Source: an uncultured Dyadobacter sp.
GTDB taxonomy: Bacteria; Bacteroidota; Bacteroidia; Cytophagales; Spirosomataceae
DNA: 64,000 nucleotides
Direction of reading: 5' to 3'
NCBI RefSeq assembly: GCF_946482605.1
Contig: NZ_CAMLSE010000001.1
Location: forward strand, 124,001 to 188,000
Made by a program: the position numbers and the translations under genes. Of this stretch, positions 36,654-44,550 are shown in pieces; position 1 is the stretch's first letter, and the number at the start of each line of letters is the position of its first letter. The notes beneath the pieces were generated by a model, which made no database searches, was not told the DNA's origin, and saw only the letters and a program-made list of their open reading frames with translations.

Positions 36654-37223
36654 ATGAAATACATACTCAGCATTCTGATGGCGATCGGCCTGACGCTTGT
36701 TTCGTATGCAACAGGATTATCAGACAAAAAGGCCGGCACGACCACCACGGACCCGGATGAGTTTCCGGTTCCCGACGATGTACCCGGGTTGCTTTTTTAC
36801 ATTCAGCGTGATCCGAATACGAATACAATTTGTTATCAGCTTAACGTCGACAAACAAGGAAGAATCAGCGAAAAGAATCCTGTTAACACTTTCTGGATCA
36901 GGTATCCGGAAGGTGGGGTGAGGAAAGATCTCAATTATCTGCAGCGGAAATTTGCCTACGGGATCAATTCCAAAGCGATCGGCAATGCAGCCTATGAATT
37001 GAGATCGGTAGCTTATTCCAAACTGCCGCTTTATCTGCGGAGGGATAGCCGTAACCAGTACCATGTGTATACCAGCATCGATAAGCGGGAATGCATCCTC
37101 AGCCGGGTGTTCATTCGTATCGATGGCGGTACATTCTGGTCACCGAACGTCCTGTACATCGAACTTAAAGGCGTTGACACAGCCACCGGTAAAACGATTA
37201 TCCAGCGAATAAAACCATCCTGA
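36654..37223 (+). CDS. Exported DUF4833 protein
   Basis: 189 residues with a signal peptide (ILSILMAIGLTLVSYATG). The mature part has the DUF4833 hallmark LLFYIQRDPNTNTICYQLNV, then NTFWIRYPEGGVRKDLNYLQ and KFAYGI. The family's role is not established; I see no catalytic motif. Its place between a cyclitol-type kinase and a ceramide hydroxylase ties it to envelope lipid work, perhaps binding or presenting the product in the periplasm. It is 22 bases after the kinase gene and only one base before the hydroxylase gene. Confidence 0.85.
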   Translation: MKYILSILMAIGLTLVSYATGLSDKKAGTTTTDPDEFPVPDDVPGLLFYIQRDPNTNTICYQLNVDKQGRISEKNPVNTFWIRYPEGGVRKDLNYLQRKFAYGINSKAIGNAAYELRSVAYSKLPLYLRRDSRNQYHVYTSIDKRECILSRVFIRIDGGTFWSPNVLYIELKGVDTATGKTIIQRIKPS

Positions 37224-37224
37224 C

Positions 37225-37863
37225 ATGCCTAAAAACTATGTCTCTAACTCCACGGAATCCACAAGGATGTTCAAAAGCAACTTCCTTGAGTCTTTTTCCA
37301 AAGTGCATTACAGCGTCCCGCTTTTCATTTTTGTCCCCGTGATCGGCTACTTTTCGTGGAAGTCACTATGGGTCGGCGGGCTGGCCTGGTACAGTTTTGT
37401 ATTGTTGGTATTGGGAGGTCTTTTTTTCTGGACATTCACCGAATACTTTATGCACCGGTTTGTTTTTCATTTTACACCGCGTGGCAAGTTCATGGAGCGT
37501 ATCCATTTTGTCTTCCACGGCGTGCATCACGATTACCCGAATGATGCCAAAAGGCTGGTTATGCCGCCATCGGTAAGCATTCCGCTCGCAACGGGCTTTT
37601 ACTTTCTGTTCACTATCTTTTTGGGTGAATATGACGTGGCGGCATTCTACTCGGGATTTATGACCGGCTATCTGTTTTATGATATGAGCCATTATGCTTT
37701 GCACCATGCCAATTTCAAATCCGGCCTCTGGAAAAAATTAAAAAAGCATCATATGCAACATCATTATTCGGATGCCAGTAAAGGTTACGGGGTAAGTTCA
37801 GATATTTGGGACAGGATTTTCGACTCAAACGAAAGGCGGCCCCCGAAATCTAACTCAATCTAA
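37225..37863 (+). CDS. Fatty acid hydroxylase-type (FA2H/Scs7-like) membrane enzyme
   Basis: 212-residue di-iron membrane oxygenase of the sterol desaturase/fatty acid hydroxylase superfamily. All His boxes are present: YFMHRFVFH, FVFHGVHHDYPND, HYALHH and HHMQHHYSD, with three to four helices between. The arrangement matches FA2H/Scs7, which put a 2-hydroxyl on the N-acyl chain of ceramide. Sphingolipids with 2-hydroxy or iso-branched acyl chains are known in this phylum, and the upstream genes encode ceramide synthesis, so that substrate is likely. It has no cytochrome b5 domain, unlike the eukaryotic enzymes. Confidence 0.88.
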   Translation: MPKNYVSNSTESTRMFKSNFLESFSKVHYSVPLFIFVPVIGYFSWKSLWVGGLAWYSFVLLVLGGLFFWTFTEYFMHRFVFHFTPRGKFMERIHFVFHGVHHDYPNDAKRLVMPPSVSIPLATGFYFLFTIFLGEYDVAAFYSGFMTGYLFYDMSHYALHHANFKSGLWKKLKKHHMQHHYSDASKGYGVSSDIWDRIFDSNERRPPKSNSI

Positions 37864-37872
37864 CTGTAACTT

Positions 37873-38622
37873 ATGAAGAACCTTGGAAGTGCGAATTTGG
37901 ACCAGGTCTTCAAGGAAGAGATCACAAAAGCATCCGACTTTAAGTTCGGAACAACGGTGGTCAATGTCTTTGACGACATGGTCAGCAGGTCAGTGCCGTA
38001 TTACAACGAGATGCAGCGAATGCTCGGCGAAATTGCGGCGGATCACGTGAAAGAGGGTAGTTGTGTGTATGATCTGGGCTGTTCCACAGGGACCACCCTC
38101 ATTGAAGTCGACAAACTCATACCCTCCGACGTGCGCTTCATCGGTATCGACGAGTCGCCTGAAATGCTCGCAAAATGCGACATCAAGCTGAAAGATGCAG
38201 GTTTTGTGAGACCTTACGATCTGATAGCCGGCGATTTGCATCAACCACTTCCAATTTCCAATGGTTCTGTCGTAATCCTTTGCCTGACCCTGCAGTTTGT
38301 CCGTCCATTGTATCGGGAGCGGCTGCTTAGAAACATTTATGACGGTCTCAATCCCGGCGGCGTGTTACTGCTTGTCGAAAAGGTACTCGCCGAGAGCAGC
38401 ATTTTCAACCGTGATTTCATTAAATACTATTACAACTATAAGCGGCGCAACCATTACAGCGAGCTCGAAATATCCCAGAAAAGGGAGGCGCTCGAAAATG
38501 TACTGATCCCTTACAAGTTGTCTGAAAACATGCTTCTGCTCAAAGAAGCGGGTTTCGCGGACTGTGAAATCTTCTTCAAGTGGTACAATTTTTCAGGAAT
38601 GATAGCCCATAAGAAATCATGA
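37873..38622 (+). CDS. CmoA-like carboxy-S-adenosylmethionine synthase homologue
   Basis: 249 residues that align along their whole length with CmoA as I recall it from E. coli: NVFDDMVSRSVPYYNEMQ (CmoA: AEVFPDMIQRSVPGYS), CVYDLGCSTGTTL (SAM loop), IYDGLNPGGVLLLVEK, and HYSELEISQKREALENVLIP near residues 195-212. The last block keeps the Arg of SQKR that holds the carboxyl group of carboxy-SAM. CmoA makes carboxy-SAM from SAM and prephenate for tRNA wobble uridine, with CmoB as its user. CmoB is not here; instead the next gene, overlapping by ATGA, encodes a membrane methyltransferase. A plain methyltransferase role cannot be excluded. Confidence 0.8.
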   Translation: MKNLGSANLDQVFKEEITKASDFKFGTTVVNVFDDMVSRSVPYYNEMQRMLGEIAADHVKEGSCVYDLGCSTGTTLIEVDKLIPSDVRFIGIDESPEMLAKCDIKLKDAGFVRPYDLIAGDLHQPLPISNGSVVILCLTLQFVRPLYRERLLRNIYDGLNPGGVLLLVEKVLAESSIFNRDFIKYYYNYKRRNHYSELEISQKREALENVLIPYKLSENMLLLKEAGFADCEIFFKWYNFSGMIAHKKS

Positions 38623-39347
38623 TAGCGATCGGTAACTTTTTTTTCAAGCACCGGAATAACCTGTTCATTCTGTTGTACCTGCTGCTGTTCCTGCCGTCGC
38701 CGATGATCTTTACACCGGAGCGCTTCGGATCGAATTACTTTTTGTACCCGGTTATATTGGGTTTGCTCGTGACTTTTTCCGGGGAGATCATCCGGGGCAT
38801 TACCATCGGGTTGGCATACATCATCCGCGGCGGCAGAGACAAGAAGGTGTATGCCGAGACGCTGGTGACCGAGGGTATTTTCAGGCATTGCCGAAATCCG
38901 TTGTACGTCGGGAACATCCTGATGCTCCTTGGAGTTGGCATTCTGGCCAATTCCGCGATCTATGTAGGAATCGTAATGCCGTTGTTTTTGTTTATTTATC
39001 AGGCCATCGTTTTGGCCGAAGAGAATTTTTTAAGAAATAAGTTTGGCGCGCAGTTCGACGCCTATTGCACCAGGGTCCACCGCTGGCTGATCAATTTCAG
39101 CGGCTTTTCGGCTACACTGAGCGGCATGCGGTTCAACTACAAGCGCTGGCTTTTGAAGGAATACAACACATTACTGGTGTGGCTGATCGGTATCGTGGCC
39201 ATACTGCTGTTCAAATATCCGGTTATCGTGCCGCATCCCGACACCCGACTGACGGTTTTCATTGCCGTCGTGCTGGCCTTGGGAGCCATTTACGGATATG
39301 TCAGATACCTGAAAAAATCAGGGAAGATGACCGACAGCATGGCTTGA
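38619..39347 (+). CDS. Integral membrane PEMT/ICMT-type methyltransferase
   Basis: 242 residues with about six membrane helices. The SAM-binding core of this superfamily is clear: VTEGIFRHCRNPLYVGNILM (the R-xP-xY motif) and a later EENFLRNKFGAQFDAYCTRV with the paired acidic residues. Such enzymes methylate phospholipid amines or prenyl-Cys carboxyls inside the membrane. Its start overlaps the stop of the CmoA-like gene, so the two proteins are made together. It may take a methyl or, if the partner makes carboxy-SAM, a carboxymethyl group to a lipid head group. It appears to be the last gene of the lipid cluster; 133 plain bases follow. Confidence 0.82.
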   Translation: MIAIGNFFFKHRNNLFILLYLLLFLPSPMIFTPERFGSNYFLYPVILGLLVTFSGEIIRGITIGLAYIIRGGRDKKVYAETLVTEGIFRHCRNPLYVGNILMLLGVGILANSAIYVGIVMPLFLFIYQAIVLAEENFLRNKFGAQFDAYCTRVHRWLINFSGFSATLSGMRFNYKRWLLKEYNTLLVWLIGIVAILLFKYPVIVPHPDTRLTVFIAVVLALGAIYGYVRYLKKSGKMTDSMA

Positions 39348-39480
39348 AATGAAGCACCACATCCTATGAATCACTTTCCCGGGCGGGCGGCGCCAAATGC
39401 CGCAATGCCATGGAAAGAGCCTTCCTACCCTTTTTGATTGAAGTAGTCTGACATCAGATTAACCCCCTAATAAAAGCACC

Positions 39481-40758
39481 ATGAACATTATCATCATAGG
39501 AGGAGGATTTGCCGGCGTGAACCTGGCGCTGGAATTGGCAAAAAGCGACAAGTTTCAAGTAACATTAGTAGACAAGAATAACTACAATTTCTTTCCGCCG
39601 CTGATTTATCAGGTCGCCACGGCATTCCTGGAACCATCGAGCATCAGCTACCCGTTCCGGAAGCTTTTCGCGGGCAAGGGTAACATTCATTTCCGGTTGG
39701 GGGAGTTACAGCAGGTGTTGCCGGCAGAGAACAAGATCATTCTGAATAACGGAGAGCTCAGCTATGATTTTCTGGTGTTCGCCACCGGTGCGGAAACCAA
39801 TTTCTTCGGAATGGAGAACGTCAAACGGAATGCGACTCCGATGAAGACGTTGGAAGATGCGATCGGTATGCGGAATAAATTGCTTCTTCAGATGGAGAAA
39901 GCGACCATCTGCGATGATCCGGAAGAGGTAAAAAGGCTGCTGACGGTCGTGATCGCAGGGGGCGGTCCTACGGGTGTCGAGATTTCGGGGATGTTTGCCG
40001 AAATGCGGAACGGCATCCTTCGGAAGGAATATCCCGAGCTTGCCGGAAAAGGAAGCGAAATATACCTGGTCGACGGAGGAGATGCGTTGCTGTCGCCTAT
40101 GAGCGTGCAGTCGCAAAAGCATACCTACGATGCCCTGCGCAAGCTGGGTGTGAAAATTCGGCTTAATAGTCATGTTACCGACTTTGTGGATGATAAGGTA
40201 TACTTTTCGGAAGGAGACTCTATCGAGGCGAAGACGCTCATATGGGCTGCCGGTGTAACGGGTAAAGTATTCAACGGTATTCCGGCGGAAGCTTACGGCC
40301 GCGGTCGCCGGATGCTGGTCGACGCACACAACAAAGTCAACGGGACCTACAATATTTATGCGATCGGAGACTGTAGTCTTCAGACCAGCGACGCCAATTT
40401 CCCGAACGGGCACCCGCAGGTAGCGCAGGTAGCTATTCAGCAGGGGAAAAATCTGGGCAGAAACTTCAACCGCATTGCCGAACAGCAGCCGTTAAGCGCA
40501 TTCTCATACAATGATAAAGGCTCGATGGCTATCATCGGCAGGGCCAAAGCGGTCGTAGACCTGCCGTCGCCGAAATGGCACTTCGGCGGGGTGATCGCCT
40601 GGCTGGCGTGGCTTTTCATACACCTTATTTCGTTGATTAATTACCGCAACCGGGTCAAAACCCTATATAACTGGATGGTGGCCTATTTCACCAAAGATCA
40701 GTCCCTGCGAATGATCATCAAGCCCTCGGTAACGCAGGAAAAAGTCGAATCGGTGTGA
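39481..40758 (+). CDS. Type II NADH dehydrogenase (NDH-2)
   Basis: 425-residue FAD enzyme that passes electrons from NADH to quinone at the inner face of the membrane without pumping protons. The FAD motif IIIIGGGFAGVNLALELA begins the protein, the NAD motif is VVIAGGGPTGVEISGMFAEM (near residues 160-175), and YAIGDCSLQT is the second FAD block. The C-terminal AWLAWLFIHLISLINYRN gives the membrane-binding helix typical of NDH-2. The ATG at 39481 is 133 bases after the lipid cluster, so it probably has its own transcript. Confidence 0.92.
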   Translation: MNIIIIGGGFAGVNLALELAKSDKFQVTLVDKNNYNFFPPLIYQVATAFLEPSSISYPFRKLFAGKGNIHFRLGELQQVLPAENKIILNNGELSYDFLVFATGAETNFFGMENVKRNATPMKTLEDAIGMRNKLLLQMEKATICDDPEEVKRLLTVVIAGGGPTGVEISGMFAEMRNGILRKEYPELAGKGSEIYLVDGGDALLSPMSVQSQKHTYDALRKLGVKIRLNSHVTDFVDDKVYFSEGDSIEAKTLIWAAGVTGKVFNGIPAEAYGRGRRMLVDAHNKVNGTYNIYAIGDCSLQTSDANFPNGHPQVAQVAIQQGKNLGRNFNRIAEQQPLSAFSYNDKGSMAIIGRAKAVVDLPSPKWHFGGVIAWLAWLFIHLISLINYRNRVKTLYNWMVAYFTKDQSLRMIIKPSVTQEKVESV

Positions 40759-40861
40759 TGGAACCCGATTTCGACGTTTATCGTTGGCAGTTTGATAAAA
40801 AACACTGAATTTAGGCAGCTGCAAGCGTTTCTGCCGTACTCAGTGTGCAAACAAACATATA

Positions 40862-43261
40862 ATGGAACCGACAATCATTGATGTAACACAAAACACACCA
40901 TACGGTCTCCAGAAAATTGACTCTTCCATTTCCTTCCGGGGTTTTATCAATTTCCTCGAAAAGAAAATCGATGAGGAAGAAACGGTCAAAAGAACATTTT
41001 TCTCGCTGGTTTTAGAAAAGCTGAAAGCCAATCCCGCATTCAGTGAAGACATTCCGCTGACGGATGTCCCCAACTATAAAGAAGAGCTGAGTTTGATCTA
41101 CGGCATGCTGATGCCGCCTATCGCAAACGAAAAGGAAGTTTTCTGGGCCATGAGTGCGCCCGTCAGTCCGATCGTTTTCTATGGCACCACAGGGTTTTAC
41201 GACCTGGTGACGGAAAACGGATCGAATCAAATTAAATGTGACCTCATTGTGGACCATGAGGCCAACAGGAAACAGAAAATGCAGGTGCTTTATTCCTTCA
41301 TACTGGAAAAGCTCTACCATTTTCCGCCGGTCCACCACCCCGATATGATCTTTACCCTGAAGGACGGGAAATCGGGCCTTCAGAAATACTACCGCGGCCA
41401 TATCGACAACCGTTTTTGCGAAGTTTACGCGAAAGGAAGTCTGCCCGAACTGGACCTCGACCTGATCCGCTCGGAATTGCAGGATTCGTTTGACCTCAAT
41501 ACTTTCTCGACGTTACTTCCTCACAGCCTGTTCCGGTTTGAAGGTTTTTCGCTGATCACCTTGACGGACGTTACCGCGGAATATGCCGTGGAAAGCATCA
41601 AGAATACCATTCTCGACCGTGCATCTTACGATCCGAAGACCTACTTCAACTACGTGGCCGGTTCGTTGAAAATGCTTGTGGAAAATGCAAAGATCGATTT
41701 TGGCCTGATGGCGGTACTTCGGGTCAACAACAGGCTGGTTTTTGACAGAAGCTCGATGCTGTTCAGTAAGCTGATGAGCGCGGCTAACGAAAATGGAATG
41801 GCCGAGGAAACGTACCTGAACATGGCCACCCAGTATTTTGACGCGCCCAAAACACTACTCCTGCGGAACATGGGAGCGGATGGTGAACAAAAGGAGGACT
41901 TTATCCGCATGCTCAGAAACGACGGCGTGGAGGCTTACGCGCTGGTACCGGTCTATTACGAAAATAAAGTAGTGGGTGTACTGGAAGTGTATTCCCGTGA
42001 GGCCAAATCCATAGACGAAAAATTGATCGCCAGGCTGGATGTCGCGCTGCCGTGGATTGCACAAATCATGAAGAACTACATCGACGAGTTCAATGCGCAG
42101 ATCGAGAATGTGATCCGGGATAAGTTCACTTCTCTGCAGCCCGCGGTACAATGGAGGTTTCGTGAAACGGCCTGGCATTATATCCGGGACAAAAGTTCTA
42201 ATCCGCAGACGGCCGCCATCGAGAGCATTCAATTCAGGGACGTTTTTCCGTTGTATGGGGCGATCGATATCCGGAACTCCACCATTGAAAGAAACCTGGC
42301 CTTGCGGGACGACCTGCGACTTCAGTTCAATGTACTGATAGAAACCTTTACAGTCCTGAAACAGAAGCTTGGATTCAGCCTGGCGGATGAAATGATCTAT
42401 AAATGCAGAAAGTGGATCAATGAACTGTCGGACGAAAGTAACGACCATGATGAAATGCGGGTAAGGGATTTTCTGGAAACGGAGGTACACCCCTTTTTAC
42501 TGCATTTCAAGGAAGAGAACGTGCAGCGCTACGGTTCCGGGGCCGCTGCTCCCGGTGACCTCGTGCTCCGGAATCGCATCGACGAGTACTTTGCGATGAT
42601 CGATGAGCAGAATGGAGCCGCATTCGCCAACCGCCGTGAACTGGAAGCGTCCATGCAGACGATCAACTCGTCGGTCAATATGTATCTGGACCTCTTCAGG
42701 ACAGAAATCCAGCAAGCCTATCCGAGTTATTTCGAAAAATTCAGAACAGACGGTATCGAATACGACATTTACATTGGTCAGTCCATTGAGCCTGAGAAGC
42801 GATTTAGTGAACTTTACCTGAAAAACATCCGTCTGTGGCAGCTCACGACAATGGCCGCCATTGCCAGGATCACGCATTCGCTGATCCCTCAGATGGAGAA
42901 ACCGCTCGAAACCACCCAGTTGATATTTATCCATTCCAGCAGTATCGACATCAGCTTCCGCGACGACGAAAGGAGGTTCGATGTGGAAGGAGCTTACAAT
43001 ATCCGCTACCAGGTGATCAAGAAAAGGATCGACAAGGTACATGTAAAGGCTACCGGCGAGAGGCTCACCCAGCCCGGCAAAATTGCTTTGGTTTATTTCA
43101 ATAGTAAATCTGCCGAGGAATATGTAGGTTATATCCGTTATTTGCAGGAAAAGAACACTTTAATGGATGATCTGGAATTTCTTGACCTGGAAGAATTACA
43201 GGGGGTTACGGGGTTGAAAGCATTGCGGATCGGAGTCAACCTGAATGCGGACTGGAATTAA
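40862..43261 (+). CDS. GAF-domain protein with divergent nucleotide-cyclase-like motifs
   Basis: 799-residue soluble protein. A GAF-like domain lies around residues 250-420 (AYALVPVYYENKVVGVLEVY). After it, PLYGAIDIRNSTIERN (Asp469) resembles the first metal motif of class III cyclases, and much later FEKFRTDGIEYDIYIG (Asp630) resembles the second. About 160 residues of helical insert lie between them, far more than in a normal cyclase, and the C-terminal block VKATGERLTQPGKIALVYFN is conserved in related Bacteroidota proteins. I therefore call it cyclase-like, not a proven cyclase. The next gene encodes an HD-PycTM protein, whose membrane domain is the effector type of cyclic-nucleotide Pycsar systems. 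Confidence 0.6.
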   Translation: MEPTIIDVTQNTPYGLQKIDSSISFRGFINFLEKKIDEEETVKRTFFSLVLEKLKANPAFSEDIPLTDVPNYKEELSLIYGMLMPPIANEKEVFWAMSAPVSPIVFYGTTGFYDLVTENGSNQIKCDLIVDHEANRKQKMQVLYSFILEKLYHFPPVHHPDMIFTLKDGKSGLQKYYRGHIDNRFCEVYAKGSLPELDLDLIRSELQDSFDLNTFSTLLPHSLFRFEGFSLITLTDVTAEYAVESIKNTILDRASYDPKTYFNYVAGSLKMLVENAKIDFGLMAVLRVNNRLVFDRSSMLFSKLMSAANENGMAEETYLNMATQYFDAPKTLLLRNMGADGEQKEDFIRMLRNDGVEAYALVPVYYENKVVGVLEVYSREAKSIDEKLIARLDVALPWIAQIMKNYIDEFNAQIENVIRDKFTSLQPAVQWRFRETAWHYIRDKSSNPQTAAIESIQFRDVFPLYGAIDIRNSTIERNLALRDDLRLQFNVLIETFTVLKQKLGFSLADEMIYKCRKWINELSDESNDHDEMRVRDFLETEVHPFLLHFKEENVQRYGSGAAAPGDLVLRNRIDEYFAMIDEQNGAAFANRRELEASMQTINSSVNMYLDLFRTEIQQAYPSYFEKFRTDGIEYDIYIGQSIEPEKRFSELYLKNIRLWQLTTMAAIARITHSLIPQMEKPLETTQLIFIHSSSIDISFRDDERRFDVEGAYNIRYQVIKKRIDKVHVKATGERLTQPGKIALVYFNSKSAEEYVGYIRYLQEKNTLMDDLEFLDLEELQGVTGLKALRIGVNLNADWN

Positions 43262-43291
43262 CGAAGCGCTTACAATATAACTGAACGTTCT

Positions 43292-44539
43292 ATGAACTAT
43301 AACCATCGGCTCGACAAGGTTAAGCATCATGTCCACCATTTTTTCGGTACGAAAGCGCTTGCGCAGCTGAGTTACCATAACCTCATCCACACTGAGGCAG
43401 TGGTAGCCAATGCCGTCAAGATTGCGAATCATTACCGACTGGAAGACAGGGAGACTTTTATTGTCGTTACCTCCGCATGGTTTCATGATACCGGTTACAG
43501 CACGGGTGAAGCGGCAGGACACGAACGCAGAGGGGCAGAGATGGCCGCCGCATTCCTCCGCGGCGAAGGTTTGGAAGAGGACGTGATCGCCGAGGTCGAA
43601 GGTTGCATCCTGGCAACGGTGTGGCCGCAAAGGCCTGCCAATTTTCTCCAGCAGGTCGTATGTGACGCTGACCTGTTCCATCTCGGGACAGCAGAGTTCG
43701 GCGATTGGAATAAGCTTGTCAGAAAAGAAGCGGAGCATCGCCTAGGGAAAAAGATAGATAAAAGCGAATGGCGTAAGAACACCATCAAATTGCTGGAATC
43801 GCACACCTACCAGACCGACTACTGCCGCGACCTGCTGGATAAGCAAAAAATGAAGAACCTCGAAAAGCTCCGGCAAAAGGACCTGGAAGCGGAGTCGGAA
43901 CCTGCCCCGGAGCCGGAGGAAGCGGTGCATGTACTTCCGGAGCATAAGGTCAAAGCAGAGAAGGCATTCCTGCCGGAAATCGCCGAAGGCAAGAAGCAAA
44001 AGAACGACAGGCCGGACAAAGGCATTGAAACGATGTTCCGGATCAGCTCGAACAACCACCAGCGGTTGAGTGATATGGCCGACAATAAAGCGCATATCAT
44101 GATCACCACCACTTCGATTATCATTTCCGTACTACTGAGCGTGCTGGTAAGGAAGCTGGAAGACAATACCTATCTCATCCTCCCGACCATGATGCTGCTG
44201 ACGGTCTGCATGATCACGATGGTGTTCTCGATTCTCTCGACCCGCCCTACTATTCCGAAAGGCACATTTACGCAGGATGATATTGATAGAAAGAGCGTCA
44301 ATCTGCTTTTCTTCGGGAACTTCTACCGGATGTCGTTCGACGAATATTCCAGCGGTATGCAAACCATGATGAACGACCGGGAGTTCTTGTATGGAAGCCT
44401 TACGAAGGATGTTTATTCCCAGGGAGTTGTACTGGGCAGGAAGTATCGGCTGTTGCGGGTGGGCTACAATGTTTTTATGTTTGGCATAGTCGTATCCGTG
44501 GTCGCATTTGTGATCGCCTCCATTCTGTTTGAACACTGA
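43292..44539 (+). CDS. HD phosphohydrolase fused to PycTM (DUF5706) membrane domain
   Basis: 415 residues in three parts. Residues 1-180 form an HD domain with its metal ligands: His in YHNLIHTEAV, HD in SAWFHDTGY, Asp in VVCDADLFHLG. A charged linker follows (EAESEPAPEPEE and Lys-rich stretches). Residues from about 245 are the PycTM domain (DUF5706): MFRISSNNHQRLSDMADNKA, two hydrophobic helices, and a third helix near the end (VFMFGIVVSVVAFVIASILF). PycTM is the membrane effector of Pycsar anti-phage signalling; with an HD domain it could both sense and destroy a nucleotide signal. It follows the GAF gene by 30 bases and precedes ppk1 by 11, so all three appear to share a transcript. Confidence 0.85.
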   Translation: MNYNHRLDKVKHHVHHFFGTKALAQLSYHNLIHTEAVVANAVKIANHYRLEDRETFIVVTSAWFHDTGYSTGEAAGHERRGAEMAAAFLRGEGLEEDVIAEVEGCILATVWPQRPANFLQQVVCDADLFHLGTAEFGDWNKLVRKEAEHRLGKKIDKSEWRKNTIKLLESHTYQTDYCRDLLDKQKMKNLEKLRQKDLEAESEPAPEPEEAVHVLPEHKVKAEKAFLPEIAEGKKQKNDRPDKGIETMFRISSNNHQRLSDMADNKAHIMITTTSIIISVLLSVLVRKLEDNTYLILPTMMLLTVCMITMVFSILSTRPTIPKGTFTQDDIDRKSVNLLFFGNFYRMSFDEYSSGMQTMMNDREFLYGSLTKDVYSQGVVLGRKYRLLRVGYNVFMFGIVVSVVAFVIASILFEH

Positions 44540-44550
44540 GCCGGCTACCT

